Made by a program: the position numbers and the translations under genes. The notes under the pieces are model-generated. The model was not told the origin of the DNA. It did no database searches and worked only from the letters and a program-made list of their open reading frames with translations. From assembly GCF_004341245.1 (NCBI RefSeq), contig NZ_SLWY01000007.1:124001-188000 (forward strand): a stretch of DNA of 64,000 bases. Direction: 5' to 3'. Shown one piece after another: positions 43,023 to 53,389 of this stretch (position 1 is the first letter of the stretch; each line of letters begins with the position of its first letter). This DNA comes from Plasticicumulans lactativorans (lineage in GTDB: Bacteria > Pseudomonadota > Gammaproteobacteria > Competibacterales > Competibacteraceae).

Positions 43023-43427
43023 TCATCTCTCCCCCACCCCGATGACATTTACCGGCGGCGCCACACCCGCCCGCACCGCAGCCTCGCAGAAACTCTTGTC
43101 GAAGGTGTGCATCGTCGCCGTGCCGCAGGCGGCGAGGTGTAGCGCGTCGGCAAAATCGGCGCCGAGGCGGTACCAGCGGAGCGCCTGCTCGACCTGGTCG
43201 GCGGCTTCCACGACGAGGTTCTCGGTGGACAGCAGCATTTCGAGCAGCGCGCCGATGGCCTCGCGCCCGCAGCGGTAGCGCGAGCGCAGCACCCATTCGC
43301 TTTCGAGCAGGACCGTGCGCGGGATCAGCACCTGGTTGGCGCGCAGCAGTGCTTCGGCACGATCGGCCTGTTCGTGGTCGTCGTCGACGACGAAGCGCAC
43401 CAGTACGTTGGTATCGATGGCGATCAT
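43023..43427 (-). CDS. vapC: PIN-domain toxin (VapC type)
   Basis: This 134-residue PIN nuclease has the acidic residues in place: Asp near residue 5 (MIAIDTNVLVRFVVDD), Glu in LLESEWVLRSRYR, and Asp residues in LGADFADALHLAACG and FDKSF. VapC toxins cleave tRNA or rRNA. It overlaps the AbrB-like antitoxin gene by ATGA, the standard toxin-antitoxin arrangement. The stop is shortly before the LOTUS gene start. Confidence 0.93.
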   Translation of the reverse strand: MIAIDTNVLVRFVVDDDHEQADRAEALLRANQVLIPRTVLLESEWVLRSRYRCGREAIGALLEMLLSTENLVVEAADQVEQALRWYRLGADFADALHLAACGTATMHTFDKSFCEAAVRAGVAPPVNVIGVGER

Positions 43428-43684
43428 CGATCCTCGGCCTCATCCAGCGTCACCGGCGCCTGCAGTTCGGCGTCGCTCAGTGGCGGCCCGGCGTAGCGGA
43501 TGGAGCCGCGCAGGCGATCGATGCCGTGCCGGGCCGGCGCGCGGTGCGGGCGGATCGTCACGCCCTGCTCGGCCACCTCGATTTCGAGTTCGAGCCCGGC
43601 CGACCAGCCCAGCCGCTCGCGTACCGTCTGGGGAATCACGAGCTGGCCCTTCGACGACAGCCGGGTGACGAGAACGTCGGTCAT
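43424..43684 (-). CDS. vapB: AbrB/MazE-type antitoxin (VapB)
   Basis: This 86-residue DNA-binding antitoxin has the swapped-hairpin AbrB fold: VLVTRLSSKGQLVIPQTVRE followed by LGWSAGLELEIEVAEQG. The C-terminal part (YAGPPLSDAELQAPVTLD) should bind the toxin. The ATG at 43684 has GGAGG nearby. The complex usually represses its own promoter; a 12-bp tandem repeat lies just upstream. Confidence 0.92.
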   Translation of the reverse strand: MTDVLVTRLSSKGQLVIPQTVRERLGWSAGLELEIEVAEQGVTIRPHRAPARHGIDRLRGSIRYAGPPLSDAELQAPVTLDEAEDR

Positions 43685-43696
43685 GGTCGATCCTCC

Positions 43697-43720
43697 GGTA
43701 AGACTAACGGTAAGACTAAC
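43697..43720 (-). repeat. 12-bp tandem operator-like repeat of vapBC
   Basis: Two perfect contiguous copies of GTTAGTCTTACC (minus-strand reading) lie 12 bp before the vapB start codon. TTAGTCTTAC-type repeats are familiar from AbrB-type toxin-antitoxin promoters, so this is the likely autoregulatory site overlapping the promoter. Confidence 0.75.
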
Positions 43721-43826
43721 ACTGCCCGACACCGACCGCGTCTCGGCGCCTCCTCCCCCCTCGCCACCACCCGCCCAACCCCGCCCATACTTGCACGGCG
43801 GTGTCGCGAGAGAAGAGGTGCATGCC

Positions 43827-44453
43827 ATGTCGACGCGCTGGAGCGGATCGCTGTTGCTGCTGGCCGGTCTGCTGTTCGGGACGTTCATGTTCTTCCACCC
43901 GCCGAACAACCCGGTGGGCGCGCAGAACCCGGCCTGGGCGCCGGTGCATGTGGCGTGGCTCGTGTCGTACCTGCTGATGCTGTTCGGGCTGCAGGGGCTT
44001 GGGCCGATGCTGCGCGCCGCGGCGGGGCGTTTCGGCGTGCTGGCGTGGACGGTCGCCTTGCTGAGCGTGGCGCTGTCGCTGCCGATCGCGGCGTGGGATG
44101 CGTTCATCGTGCCGTTCCTGGCGGTGCACGCGCCAGACCTGATCGTGCAGGTCGAGGAAACCTCCCCCGAGCTGCCGGTGGTGACGTTCCGGATGCTGTT
44201 CTTCCTCACCGTCATCACCTTCTCGCTCGGCTTCGTGCTGCTGGGCGTGGCGCTCGGGCGGCTGTCGACCCCGCTGCGCGGGGCCGCACTGCCGATGGCG
44301 CTCGGCGCGCCGGTGTTCTGGGCCGGGGCGGTGATCTTCAGCGAGGGCCCGACGGGCAACGCGGTCACCCTGGTCGGCGCCGTGCTGTTCGGTGCCGGCC
44401 TCGCCCGCCTGGGCTACGCGCTGCTGCAGCGGCCGGCCGGCGCGGGCCCGTAG
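43827..44453 (+). CDS. small multi-span membrane protein
   Basis: A 208-residue protein with about six spans and no recognised family. Its N-terminus STRWSGSLLLLAGLLFGTFM is a membrane segment followed by HPPNNPVGAQNPAWAPVH; later spans include VAWLVSYLLMLFGLQGL, LAWTVALLSVALSLPIA and [28 protein letters not shown] lies 8 bp before the ATG. It stands alone between the toxin-antitoxin pair and uvrA. Confidence 0.75.
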   Translation: MSTRWSGSLLLLAGLLFGTFMFFHPPNNPVGAQNPAWAPVHVAWLVSYLLMLFGLQGLGPMLRAAAGRFGVLAWTVALLSVALSLPIAAWDAFIVPFLAVHAPDLIVQVEETSPELPVVTFRMLFFLTVITFSLGFVLLGVALGRLSTPLRGAALPMALGAPVFWAGAVIFSEGPTGNAVTLVGAVLFGAGLARLGYALLQRPAGAGP

Positions 44454-44575
44454 CCCGGGTGGGACGGCGGGGCGGCCGGCAGCGCCCCGCCTCGCGCTGC
44501 ACTCGCTGCGCCGGCCGCAGGCCGGCTGCCGCGTGGCACACTGCGCGGTGCTTCCGCCGACGCCTGCGCCCCGCC

Positions 44576-47500
44576 ATGACCGATTCCGACGCTCCCGCCC
44601 CGGCCGCGATCCGCATCCGCGGCGCGCACCAGAACAACCTGCGCGATCTCGACGTGGACTTCCCGCTCGGGCGACTGACCGTGGTCACCGGGGTGTCGGG
44701 TTCGGGCAAGAGCTCGCTGGTGTTCGACACCCTCTATGCCGAGGGCCAGCGGCGCTACGTCGAGACCTTCAGCCCCTACGCTCGGCAGTTCCTCGACCGC
44801 ATGGACAAGCCGGCGGTGGGGCGCATCGAGGGCATCCCGCCTGCGATCGCGATCGACCAGACCAACCCGGTGCGCACCTCGCGCTCCACGGTCGGCACGA
44901 TGACCGAGCTGAACGACCACCTGAAGCTCCTGTTCGCGCGCGCGGCGCGGCTGCACTGCGCCGGCTGCGGGCGGCCGGTGGTGCGCGACTCGCCCGACAG
45001 CATCGTCGCCGACCTCGCCGGGCGCGCGGCGGCGGCCGGCGACCCGCGGGTGGCGATCACCTTCCCGCTGGCGGTGCCCGACAACTTCAGCGAGGCCGAG
45101 ATCGAGGGCTTCCTGCACGCGCAGGGCTACACCCGCGTGCACGCGCGCGCCCCCGGCGTGCTGCACGTGGTGCAGGACCGCCTGCGCCTCGGCGGCGCCG
45201 AGCGCGCGCGCATCGTCGAGGCGCTCGAAGCCGCGCTGCTGCGCGGCCGCGGGCGCGTCGACGTGCATGTGCTCGACGCCGACGCGCCGGCGCCGGCGTG
45301 GCGCTACTCGACCGGGCTGCACTGCCCGGACTGCGAGCGCAGCTACGCCGAGCCACTGCCGAGCACCTTCTCGTTCAACTCGCCGATCGGCGCCTGCGAG
45401 ACCTGCCGCGGCTTCGGCCGCGTGATCGGCGTCGACTACGGGCTGGTGATCCCCGACGCGGGGCGCACGCTCGACGGCGGCGCGATCAAGCCGTTCCAGA
45501 CCGAGAGCTTCAGGGAGTGCCAGGACGACCTGGTCAAGTACGGCACGCGTCGCGGCCTGCCGCTCGACGTGCCGTGGCGGGAGATGACCGAGGCCGACCG
45601 CGGCTGGGTGCTCGACGGCGACCCGGCGTTCCGCTCGTGGGAGGCATCGAGCGGCAAGCACTGGTACGGCGTGCGCCGCTTCTTCGAGTGGCTGGAGAGC
45701 AAGGCGTACAAGATGCACATCCGCGTGCTGCTCTCGAAGTACCGCGCCTACACCCCCTGCGCGGCCTGCGAGGGGGCGCGGCTGAAGCCCGAGGCGCTCG
45801 ACTTCCGCCTCGGCAGCGCCGCCGACGCCGCGCGCGTGCTCGCCCCGGCGGCGCGCTTCCACGCCAGGAGCTTCGGCTACGACCGCGCCACGCTGGCGCG
45901 GCTCGACGGGCTGACGATCCACGACCTGATGCTCGCGCCGATCGCGCGGCTGCGGGCGTTCTTCGCGGAGCTGCACCTGCCGGGCGCGCTCGACGAGGCC
46001 AGCGACCTGGTGCTGGCCGAGGTGCGCGCGCGCCTCGGCTTCCTCGGCGAGGTCGGCCTCGGCTACCTGACGCTCGACCGCCAGAGCCGCACGCTGTCCG
46101 GCGGCGAGGTGCAGCGCATCAACCTCACCACCGCGCTCGGCACCTCGCTGGTCAACACCCTGTTCGTGCTCGACGAACCCTCGATCGGCCTGCACCCGCG
46201 TGACATGCACCGGGTGATCGCGGTGATGCGGCGCCTGCGCGCGCAGGGCAACACGCTGGTGGTGGTCGAGCACGACCCGGCGATCATGCTCGCCGCCGAC
46301 CGCCTGCTCGATATCGGCCCCGGCCCCGGCGAGCGCGGCGGGCGCGTGGTGTTCGACGGCGCCCCGCTGCGGCTCGCGCGGGCGCGCGACTCGCTGACCG
46401 CCGACTACCTGCTCGGCCGCCGCACGGTCGCCGCGCACCTGCAGCCGCGCGCGGTGACGGCGGCGACGCCGCGGCTCGAACTGCGCGGCGCCGCCGAGCA
46501 CAACCTGAAGGGCGTGGACGTCGCCATCCCGCTCGGCCGCCTGGTGGTGGTGACCGGCGTCTCCGGCTCGGGCAAGTCGACGCTGGTGCAGGACGTGCTG
46601 TACCCGGCGCTGGCCAAGCGCAAGGGCCAGCCGGTCGAGGCCGCCGGCGCCCACGCCGGGCTCGCCGGCGACGCGGCGCTCGGCGCCGTGGTGCTGGTCG
46701 ACCAGTCGCCGATCGGCAAGAGCTCGCGCTCCAACCCGGCGAGCTGCGTCGGCGCCTTCGACGCCATCCGCAAGCTGTTCGCCGCCACGCCGGCGGCGCA
46801 GGAGCGCGGCTACACCGCCGGCACCTTCAGCTTCAACGCCGGCACCGGGCGCTGCCCGGCGTGCGCGGGCTCGGGCTTCGAGCACGTCGAGATGCAGTTC
46901 CTCAGCGACGTCTACCTGCGCTGCCCGGACTGCGACGGCCGCCGCTACCGCGCCGAGGTGCTCGAAGCCACCGTCGCCGGGCACTCGATCGCCGACGTGC
47001 TCGACCTCACCGTCAGCGAGGCGCTCGCCTTCTTCGCCCCGCTGCAGGGCGGCGCCGAGGTGGCGCGCGCCCTCGCCCCGCTCGCCGAGGTCGGGCTGGA
47101 GTACGTGCGCCTCGGCCAGCCGGTGCCGACGCTGTCGGGCGGCGAGGCGCAGCGCCTCAAGCTCGCCGGCCACCTCAGCGAAGCCGCGCAGGCGGCACGC
47201 CGGCGCAGCCGCAAGCCCGCCGCCGACGCCGCCGCGGCCACCGCGGCGGGCACGCTGTTCATCTTCGACGAGCCCACCACCGGCCTGCACTTCGACGACA
47301 TCGCCCGGCTGCTGCGCGCCTTCGCCACGCTGCTCGACGCCGGGCACTCGCTGCTGGTGATCGAGCACAACCTCGACGTGATCGGCGCCGCCGACTGGAT
47401 CATCGACCTCGGCCCCGAGGGCGGCGACGCCGGCGGCGAGCTGGTCTGCGCCGGCACGCCGGCCGAGGTCATCGCCTGCCCCGCCTCGCACACCGGCCGC

Positions 47501-50359
47501 GCCCTCGCCGAATACCGCACCGACATGACCCACCTGGCCACCACGGCGCTGCGCGCCGCCGCCGCCGCCGCGGGCGTCGCCGAGGTGTCCGCGGGGTATG
47601 CGGCCTTCGTCGGGCAGGTCGAGGCCGGCGGCGGGCCGGAGCCTGCGGCGCCGACGGCGATCCGCATCCTCCATGCGCGCGAGCACAACCTGAAGAACGT
47701 CAGCGTCGACATCCCGCACGGTGGCTTCACGGTGATCACCGGGCCGTCGGGCAGCGGCAAGAGCACGCTCGCCTTCGACATCGTCTTCAACGAGGGCCAG
47801 CGGCGTTACCTGGAATCGCTGAACGCCTACGCGCGCCAGTTCGTGCAGCCGGCGGCGCGGCCCGACGTCGATGCGATCCAGGGCATCCCGCCGACGGTGG
47901 CGATCGAGCAGCGCATGAGCCGCGGCGGGCACAAGAGCACGGTGGCGACGGCCACCGAGATCTACCACTTCCTGCGCCTGGCCTGGATGACGCTCGGCAC
48001 CCAGCACTGCCCGGGCTGCGGCGTGCCGATCGCCCCGCAGAGCGAGGACGCGATCGCCGCGCAACTGCTGCGCGCGCACCGCGGCCGCGCGATCACGCTG
48101 CTGGCGCCGCTGGTGCTGAACCGCAAGGGCCTCTACACCGAGCTCGCGCGCTGGGCCAGGGGCAAGGGCTACGCGCGGCTGCGGGTCGACGGCGAGTGGC
48201 TGCCGACCTCGCCGTGGCCGCGGCTCGACCGCTTCCGCGAGCACACGCTGGAGCTGCCGGTGGCGGAAGCGCTCGCGGTCGACCCCGCGCACGAGGCCGA
48301 GCTGCGCGGCCACCTCGCCGCGGCGCTCGAACACGGCAAGGGCGTGGTGCACGTGCTCGACGCCGCCGGCGCGCTGGCGGTGTACTCGACCCGGCGCGCC
48401 TGCCCGCAGTGCGGCACCAGTTTCCCCGAACTCGACCCGCGGCTGTTCTCGTTCAACTCCCGGCACGGCTGGTGCCTCGACTGCCAGGGCACCGGCGTGT
48501 CGATCGCCGGCTTCGTGCGCGACGAGCGCGTCAGCGAGGAGGCCATCGACCGCGTGCTCGACGACTGGCTCGACGGCCGCGGCGCCGCCGCGCCCTGCGC
48601 CGGCTGCCACGGCGAGCGGCTGAACCCGGTGGCGCGCGCGGTGCGCCTGGGCGGGCTGTCGCTCGGCCAGCTCACCGCGCGGCCGGTGCGCGCGGTGGCG
48701 GCGTTCTTCGACACACTCGCGCTCGATGCCCGCGAGGCGGCGATCGCCCGCGACATCGTCGACGAGGTGCGCACGCGGCTCGCCTTCCTCGAACGCGTCG
48801 GGCTCGGCTACCTGACGCTCGCGCGTGCCGCGCCGACGCTGTCGGGCGGCGAGGCGCAGCGCATCCGCCTCGCCGCGCAGCTCGGCAGCAACCTGCAGGG
48901 CGTGGCCTACGTGCTCGACGAGCCGACCATCGGCCTGCACCCGCGCGACAACCGCATCCTGCTCGACGTGCTCGAGGCGCTCGAAGCCAAGGGCAACACG
49001 CTGCTGGTGGTCGAGCACGACGAGGACACCATCCGCCGCGCCCACCACGTGATCGACCTCGGCCCCGGCGCCGGGCGCCTCGGCGGCGAGGTGGTGGCGA
49101 CCGGCAGCGCCGCCGAGCTCGCCGCCAACCCGGCCTCGGTCACCGGCCGCTGCCTGGCCGCGCCGCTGCGCCACCCCCTGCAGCCGCGCCGCGCGGTGGG
49201 GCGCTACGACCCCGCCATCGAGATCCGCGGCGCCGCGCTGCACAACCTGCGCGATGTCGACCTGCGCGTGCCGCTCGGGCGACTGAGCGTGGTCACCGGG
49301 GTGTCGGGCTCGGGCAAGTCCACGCTCGCGCGCGAGGTGCTGCACGCCAACCTGCTGGCGCAGGTCGCCGGCGGTCGCGAAGCCGGCCGCGCGCGCCGTG
49401 CCGCCGACCGTGCCGCGGAACCCGCGGCGACCGGCCGGCGCCGCCGCGCGCCGGTGGAAAGCGCCGCGGTGGTGGCGCCGCGGCTGCACGGCTGCCGCTC
49501 GATGAGCGGCTGGGAGGCGGTCGACCGCGTGCTCGAAGTCGACCAGACGCCGATCGGCAAGACGCCGCGCTCCTGCCCGGCGACCTACGTCGGCTTCTGG
49601 GACGCGATCCGCAGGCTGTTCGCCGACACCCAGGAGGCGCGCGTGCGCGGCTGGGGGCCCGGGCGCTTCAGCTTCAACACCGCCGGCGGGCGCTGCCCGG
49701 TGTGCGAGGGCCAGGGCGTGGTGCGCGTGGAGATGAGCTTCCTGCCCGACGTCAAGCTGCCCTGCGAGGTCTGCGGCGGCGCGCGCTTCAACCAGGAGAC
49801 GCGCGAGGCGCGGCTGCGCGGGCGCAGCATCGGCGAGGTGCTGGCGATGAGCGTCGACGAGGCGGTGGAGTTCTTCGCCGCGCACCCGTCGCTGCACCAC
49901 GCGCTGCGCCTGCTCGCCGACGTCGGCCTGGGCTACCTGACGCTCGGCCAGCCGAGCCCGACGCTGAGCGGCGGCGAGGCGCAGCGCATCAAGCTCGTCA
50001 CCGAACTCGCCAAGGTGCGGGCCGTCCCGGCGGCGCCGGGCGCGCGCGGCGCCCGCGTGGCGCCGCACACCTTCTACGTGCTCGACGAGCCCACCGTCGG
50101 CCTGCACATGGTCGACGTCGACAAGCTGATCCGCGTGCTGCACCGCCTGGTCGACGCCGGCAACACCGTGGTGCTGATCGAGCACAACCTCGACCTGATC
50201 GCCGAGGCCGACTGGATCGTCGACCTCGGCCCCGAGGGCGGCGACGACGGCGGCCGCATCGTCGTCCAGGGCCCCCCCGACGCGGTGATCGCCGCCGCCG
50301 CCACCTCGCACACCGGCCGCGTGCTCGCCGAGTTCATGGCCAGCCGCGGGCAGGATTGA
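44576..50359 (+). CDS. uvrA: double-length UvrA-like ABC excinuclease subunit
   Basis: This 1927-residue protein is twice the usual UvrA length and carries four ABC ATPase cores. Walker A motifs occur four times ([12 protein letters not shown] at 39-50, [36 protein letters not shown]), as do LSGGE signatures. Zinc-finger cysteine sets are seen in both halves ([43 protein letters not shown]). The first half carries [19 protein letters not shown] and differs from canonical UvrA; the second also keeps a UvrB-binding-like insert. A single chain may replace the UvrA dimer in DNA damage recognition. A separate standard uvrA elsewhere cannot be excluded. The ATG at 44576 is where homology begins; the open frame extends far upstream without similarity. 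Confidence 0.93.
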   Translation: MTDSDAPAPAAIRIRGAHQNNLRDLDVDFPLGRLTVVTGVSGSGKSSLVFDTLYAEGQRRYVETFSPYARQFLDRMDKPAVGRIEGIPPAIAIDQTNPVRTSRSTVGTMTELNDHLKLLFARAARLHCAGCGRPVVRDSPDSIVADLAGRAAAAGDPRVAITFPLAVPDNFSEAEIEGFLHAQGYTRVHARAPGVLHVVQDRLRLGGAERARIVEALEAALLRGRGRVDVHVLDADAPAPAWRYSTGLHCPDCERSYAEPLPSTFSFNSPIGACETCRGFGRVIGVDYGLVIPDAGRTLDGGAIKPFQTESFRECQDDLVKYGTRRGLPLDVPWREMTEADRGWVLDGDPAFRSWEASSGKHWYGVRRFFEWLESKAYKMHIRVLLSKYRAYTPCAACEGARLKPEALDFRLGSAADAARVLAPAARFHARSFGYDRATLARLDGLTIHDLMLAPIARLRAFFAELHLPGALDEASDLVLAEVRARLGFLGEVGLGYLTLDRQSRTLSGGEVQRINLTTALGTSLVNTLFVLDEPSIGLHPRDMHRVIAVMRRLRAQGNTLVVVEHDPAIMLAADRLLDIGPGPGERGGRVVFDGAPLRLARARDSLTADYLLGRRTVAAHLQPRAVTAATPRLELRGAAEHNLKGVDVAIPLGRLVVVTGVSGSGKSTLVQDVLYPALAKRKGQPVEAAGAHAGLAGDAALGAVVLVDQSPIGKSSRSNPASCVGAFDAIRKLFAATPAAQERGYTAGTFSFNAGTGRCPACAGSGFEHVEMQFLSDVYLRCPDCDGRRYRAEVLEATVAGHSIADVLDLTVSEALAFFAPLQGGAEVARALAPLAEVGLEYVRLGQPVPTLSGGEAQRLKLAGHLSEAAQAARRRSRKPAADAAAATAAGTLFIFDEPTTGLHFDDIARLLRAFATLLDAGHSLLVIEHNLDVIGAADWIIDLGPEGGDAGGELVCAGTPAEVIACPASHTGRALAEYRTDMTHLATTALRAAAAAAGVAEVSAGYAAFVGQVEAGGGPEPAAPTAIRILHAREHNLKNVSVDIPHGGFTVITGPSGSGKSTLAFDIVFNEGQRRYLESLNAYARQFVQPAARPDVDAIQGIPPTVAIEQRMSRGGHKSTVATATEIYHFLRLAWMTLGTQHCPGCGVPIAPQSEDAIAAQLLRAHRGRAITLLAPLVLNRKGLYTELARWARGKGYARLRVDGEWLPTSPWPRLDRFREHTLELPVAEALAVDPAHEAELRGHLAAALEHGKGVVHVLDAAGALAVYSTRRACPQCGTSFPELDPRLFSFNSRHGWCLDCQGTGVSIAGFVRDERVSEEAIDRVLDDWLDGRGAAAPCAGCHGERLNPVARAVRLGGLSLGQLTARPVRAVAAFFDTLALDAREAAIARDIVDEVRTRLAFLERVGLGYLTLARAAPTLSGGEAQRIRLAAQLGSNLQGVAYVLDEPTIGLHPRDNRILLDVLEALEAKGNTLLVVEHDEDTIRRAHHVIDLGPGAGRLGGEVVATGSAAELAANPASVTGRCLAAPLRHPLQPRRAVGRYDPAIEIRGAALHNLRDVDLRVPLGRLSVVTGVSGSGKSTLAREVLHANLLAQVAGGREAGRARRAADRAAEPAATGRRRRAPVESAAVVAPRLHGCRSMSGWEAVDRVLEVDQTPIGKTPRSCPATYVGFWDAIRRLFADTQEARVRGWGPGRFSFNTAGGRCPVCEGQGVVRVEMSFLPDVKLPCEVCGGARFNQETREARLRGRSIGEVLAMSVDEAVEFFAAHPSLHHALRLLADVGLGYLTLGQPSPTLSGGEAQRIKLVTELAKVRAVPAAPGARGARVAPHTFYVLDEPTVGLHMVDVDKLIRVLHRLVDAGNTVVLIEHNLDLIAEADWIVDLGPEGGDDGGRIVVQGPPDAVIAAAATSHTGRVLAEFMASRGQD

Positions 50360-50392
50360 GGGGTGACGACGGGAAGCGGCGTCGGGAAGAAG

Positions 50393-50432
50393 CCCTCACC
50401 CCCTCTCCCGGCGGAGGAGAACCCTCCTCCCC
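50393..50432. repeat. short palindromic repeat (CCCTCTCCC type), degenerate
   Basis: CCTCACCCCCTCTCCCGGCG followed by GGAGGAGAACCCTCCTCC resembles the dispersed element seen three times near 57.2 kb, in the gap between uvrA and the sulfatase gene. It is imperfect and could still form a hairpin at transcript ends. Confidence 0.5.
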
Positions 50433-50443
50433 GCCCGCGGCGC

Positions 50444-52384
50444 TCAGGTCTCCTCGGCGTCGGTGGCGGTGGCGAGGGGTGCGTCGGCCGCCGTCGGGGG
50501 CTCCTCGGTGTCGCTCAGGTAGACCTCGGGCGGCAGGTTGCGGCGGGTGCCGAACAGGCCGTCGTGCTGCATCCACTGCCAGTCGCGCAGCTCGGCGGCG
50601 AGCGCGGTGTCGTCGCCCGCCGGCACCAGGCCGCGCAGCAGCACCGGGTGGGCGCGCGCGCGTTCGAGGCCGGCGCGCAGCCACGGCCGCCCGGCGTCGA
50701 GGCCGAAGCCGTGCAGCAAGTGCGTGCCGACGAAGGCGAGGCTGGTCGGCCCCTGCAGTTCGAGCCGCGTGCGCGCGTCGACGTGGCTCGCCCACACCGC
50801 GAGCGGCGTCGCGTGCATGCGCAGGCGCTCGGCCGGGCTCCAGTCGCGCGGATCGCGGCTGCCGACGTAGCCCGCCTCGACGTAGACGCGGTCGAAGCCG
50901 GGCAGGTGGTCGCCGAACTGCACCAGCAGCGCCGGCTGGCCGCGCGCGCGCAGCGCCTCGGCCAGCGCCACGAAGCCCTGCCAGGCATCGCGCGCACCGA
51001 CCATGTGCGCGCGCACCGCCTCGCGGCTGTCGTCGCCGAGGCCCGGCGGCAGCGGCCCGAGCCCGGCGTAGACGGCCTCGGGGTACTTGTCAGCGGCGAA
51101 CGGCAGGTGGTTCTGCATCGACACCGCGAACACGAAGCGCGGCCGGCCGTCGCCGGGGCCGAGCTCGGCGAGGATGCGCCGCACCAGCTCGCGGTCGGCG
51201 ACGAAGTAGCCGGCGTGCTCGGGGTCGACGAAGTCGTCGAGCGCGACATAGCGGTCGAAGCCGAAGTGCCGGTAGACCTCGTCGCGCTTCCAGAAGTGGC
51301 GCTCGAACGGGTGCACGGCGATGGTCTCGTAGCCGAGCGTGCGCAGGTGGCGCGCCAGCGAGAAGGTCGGCGCCAGCACGTAGTCGACGTAGGGGATCGC
51401 GCCCTCGGGCAGCAGCGCCATCGAGTTGCCGGTGAGGAACTCGAACTCGGCGTTGCAGGTGAGCCCGCCGACCGCCGGCGACACCGCCTCGCCGAGGTAG
51501 GTGCCCGGCGGCGGCGCGAGCCCGGTCCAGGCGAAGGGCGCGGCGGCGTCGCCGGCCAGCCGCGCGGCGTCCCACCACGCCTCGCTCATCACCACGACGA
51601 CGTCGGGGCGCGTCGCCGGCGCCGCGGCGGCCACCGGCTGCGCGTACAGCGCGGCGACCCGCTCCGGGCGGTAGCCGCGCGGCGCCACCACCAGCGACTG
51701 CTCGACGTTCCAGACGATCGCCAGCAGCTGGCCGTTGTCGGTGACGTTCTGGCGCAGGTCCCAGCCGACGTAGCGCAGGCCGTGCGCGGTCAGCGCCTCG
51801 CTGAACCAGGTCGGGCGCAGCCCGTAGGCGCCGAGGCCGTTGGAGCCGAGCACCGGCGCCAGCAGCGCGAGGCCGGCGGCGGCGGCGGCGAGCCGCTGCG
51901 GCAGCCGCTCGCGCGGCAGGCGCCGGTACAGCGCCACGGCGCCGAGCCCGGCCAGTGCGACCAGCGGCCACCACAGCCCGCGCCACTCGCCCATCAGGAT
52001 GCGCAGCGTGTCGACGTACTGGCCGGCGAGGCGGAAGTCGGAGCCGGTGACCGGCACCCCGAGCAGGTCGGCCTTGTGCCGGTTGATCAGCGCGTAGGCG
52101 ACGAGGCCGCCGGCGCCGAGCGCCGCGCCCAGCCAGCGGCCGCACGCGCCGATGGTGAGCAGCACGATGCCGAGCGCGAGCGCGAGGTTGACCGCGGCGG
52201 CGAGCGGCGCGCGCCCGACCCAGGCGAGCGCGGCGATGAGGCCGTCGCGCCACAGCGCCTCGCCGAGCAGCAGCGCCAGCGTGGCGGCGAGCAGCGCGGT
52301 GGCGCAGGCCCGCCGCCACGGGGCAGCGGCAGCAGCCGTGGTCGCGCCGCCAAGCGGCGCGGAAAGACCGTAAGACTGATCCAT
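50444..52384 (-). CDS. LTA synthase-like sulfatase-fold membrane protein
   Basis: This 646-residue protein has about five N-terminal spans (for example ALLAATLALLLGEALW and LALALGIVLLTIGACG) and a large extracytoplasmic sulfatase-fold domain from about residue 270 (RPDVVVVMSEAWWDAARL, EFEFLTGNSMAL with the candidate catalytic Thr, FVFAVSMQNHLPF, QFGDHLPGF with metal His). The family (LtaS, OpgB-like, EptA relatives) transfers phosphoglycerol or phosphoethanolamine to glycans or lipids. The position of the Thr and the His/Asp set suggests a phosphoglycerol or phosphoethanolamine transferase, but the substrate is not known. The ATG at 52384 has GGAAGAGG. Confidence 0.88.
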   Translation of the reverse strand: MDQSYGLSAPLGGATTAAAAAPWRRACATALLAATLALLLGEALWRDGLIAALAWVGRAPLAAAVNLALALGIVLLTIGACGRWLGAALGAGGLVAYALINRHKADLLGVPVTGSDFRLAGQYVDTLRILMGEWRGLWWPLVALAGLGAVALYRRLPRERLPQRLAAAAAGLALLAPVLGSNGLGAYGLRPTWFSEALTAHGLRYVGWDLRQNVTDNGQLLAIVWNVEQSLVVAPRGYRPERVAALYAQPVAAAAPATRPDVVVVMSEAWWDAARLAGDAAAPFAWTGLAPPPGTYLGEAVSPAVGGLTCNAEFEFLTGNSMALLPEGAIPYVDYVLAPTFSLARHLRTLGYETIAVHPFERHFWKRDEVYRHFGFDRYVALDDFVDPEHAGYFVADRELVRRILAELGPGDGRPRFVFAVSMQNHLPFAADKYPEAVYAGLGPLPPGLGDDSREAVRAHMVGARDAWQGFVALAEALRARGQPALLVQFGDHLPGFDRVYVEAGYVGSRDPRDWSPAERLRMHATPLAVWASHVDARTRLELQGPTSLAFVGTHLLHGFGLDAGRPWLRAGLERARAHPVLLRGLVPAGDDTALAAELRDWQWMQHDGLFGTRRNLPPEVYLSDTEEPPTAADAPLATATDAEET

Positions 52385-52585
52385 GACCTCTTCCTGGAAG
52401 GTGTGGTGACGATCGCGCCCGACCGGGCAGGCACGCACACGCTGCGCGTGGCATGGACCATGCCAGACGGCAGCGGTTCATGCGCGAACCCGGCGACGGC
52501 GGCCGCGCCAGCCTGCCACAATGGAGGCCGGCGCCGCTGCGCGCGCCCCGCGGTGGGGCACGCAGCGGCACGGCAGGCGCAGGCG

Positions 52586-53362
52586 ATGACCCCGCAGTTC
52601 GACCGCTTCGACGACATCCTCGGCCACGCCCCCTCGGAGACGCCGTTCGTCTACCGCGAGGACGCGGCGCTGTCGCTGCACTTCCAGATCGGCACCGTGC
52701 AGAGCCGCATGGACCCGGCGGCGCCCGACCGCCTGGTGCTCGGCTACACCCGCACGATGATGGGCTTCCTGCTGTTCAAGCCGCAGCCGGCGCGGATCGC
52801 GCTGATCGGCCTCGGCGGCGGCTCGCTGGTCAAGTACTGCCACCGCCACCTGCCCGGCGCCGCGCTCAGCGTCGCCGAGATCAGCCCGGAGGTGATCGCG
52901 CTGCGCCGGCAGTTCCACGTCCCCGACGACGACGCGCGCCTGCGCGTGCTGTGCGTGGACGGCGCCGACTTCGTGCGGGGGGCAGCCGAGGCCTTCGACG
53001 TGCTGCTGGTCGACGGCTTCGACCTCGCCGGCCAGCCGGCGCAGCTGTGCAGCCAGCACTTCTATGACGACTGCCACGCCGCACTGGCCGACGACGGCCT
53101 GCTGGTGGTCAACCTGAGCACCGGCGACGCCCGCCACCCGGCCTACCTCGCGCGCATCCGCCGCAGCTTCGACGGCGCCGTGCTGGCGGTCGCCGCCGAG
53201 GATTCGGACAACCGCATCGTGTTCGCCGGGCGCGGGCGCGCGCTGGCGCTGTCCGCACGCGGCCTCGGGGCCCGCCTCGCCGCCCTCGCGCCGCTGCACC
53301 CGATCGGGCTCGATCGCACCGCCGCGGCGCTCCGCGAGGCGCGCGAGGCCGGCGAGCCCTGA
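52586..53362 (+). CDS. spermidine synthase-like (methyltransferase-fold) protein
   Basis: This 258-residue Rossmann-like protein has IALIGLGGGSLVKYCHRHLP (nucleotide-binding glycine loop), then LSVAEISPEVIALRRQFHVP with the acidic residue that binds the sugar hydroxyls, and VLLVDGFDLAGQPAQLCSQH. It belongs to the spermidine/spermine synthase-like group found in many bacteria as orphans. The polyamine-specific gatekeeping region cannot be confirmed, so aminopropyl transfer is not assured. It is divergent from the sulfatase gene across 201 bp, where I see no other gene. Confidence 0.85.
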   Translation: MTPQFDRFDDILGHAPSETPFVYREDAALSLHFQIGTVQSRMDPAAPDRLVLGYTRTMMGFLLFKPQPARIALIGLGGGSLVKYCHRHLPGAALSVAEISPEVIALRRQFHVPDDDARLRVLCVDGADFVRGAAEAFDVLLVDGFDLAGQPAQLCSQHFYDDCHAALADDGLLVVNLSTGDARHPAYLARIRRSFDGAVLAVAAEDSDNRIVFAGRGRALALSARGLGARLAALAPLHPIGLDRTAAALREAREAGEP

Positions 53363-53389
53363 GCCCGGCGCACCGCGCCGGCGACGGCA

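Noticed and set aside
41881-43278. 465-codon plus-strand frame through the LOTUS and vapC genes
   Set aside because: It is antisense to two genes with recognised domains and starts inside the tandem repeat.
43349-44575. Upstream extension of the uvrA frame
   Set aside because: It crosses vapB, vapC and the small membrane protein gene; UvrA similarity begins only after the ATG at 44576.
44414-50311. Very long minus-strand open frame opposite uvrA (about 1965 codons)
   Set aside because: It lies wholly within uvrA and its composition (runs of Arg, Ala, Gly, His) is what GC-rich antisense frames give. It has no ribosome site or recognisable domain.
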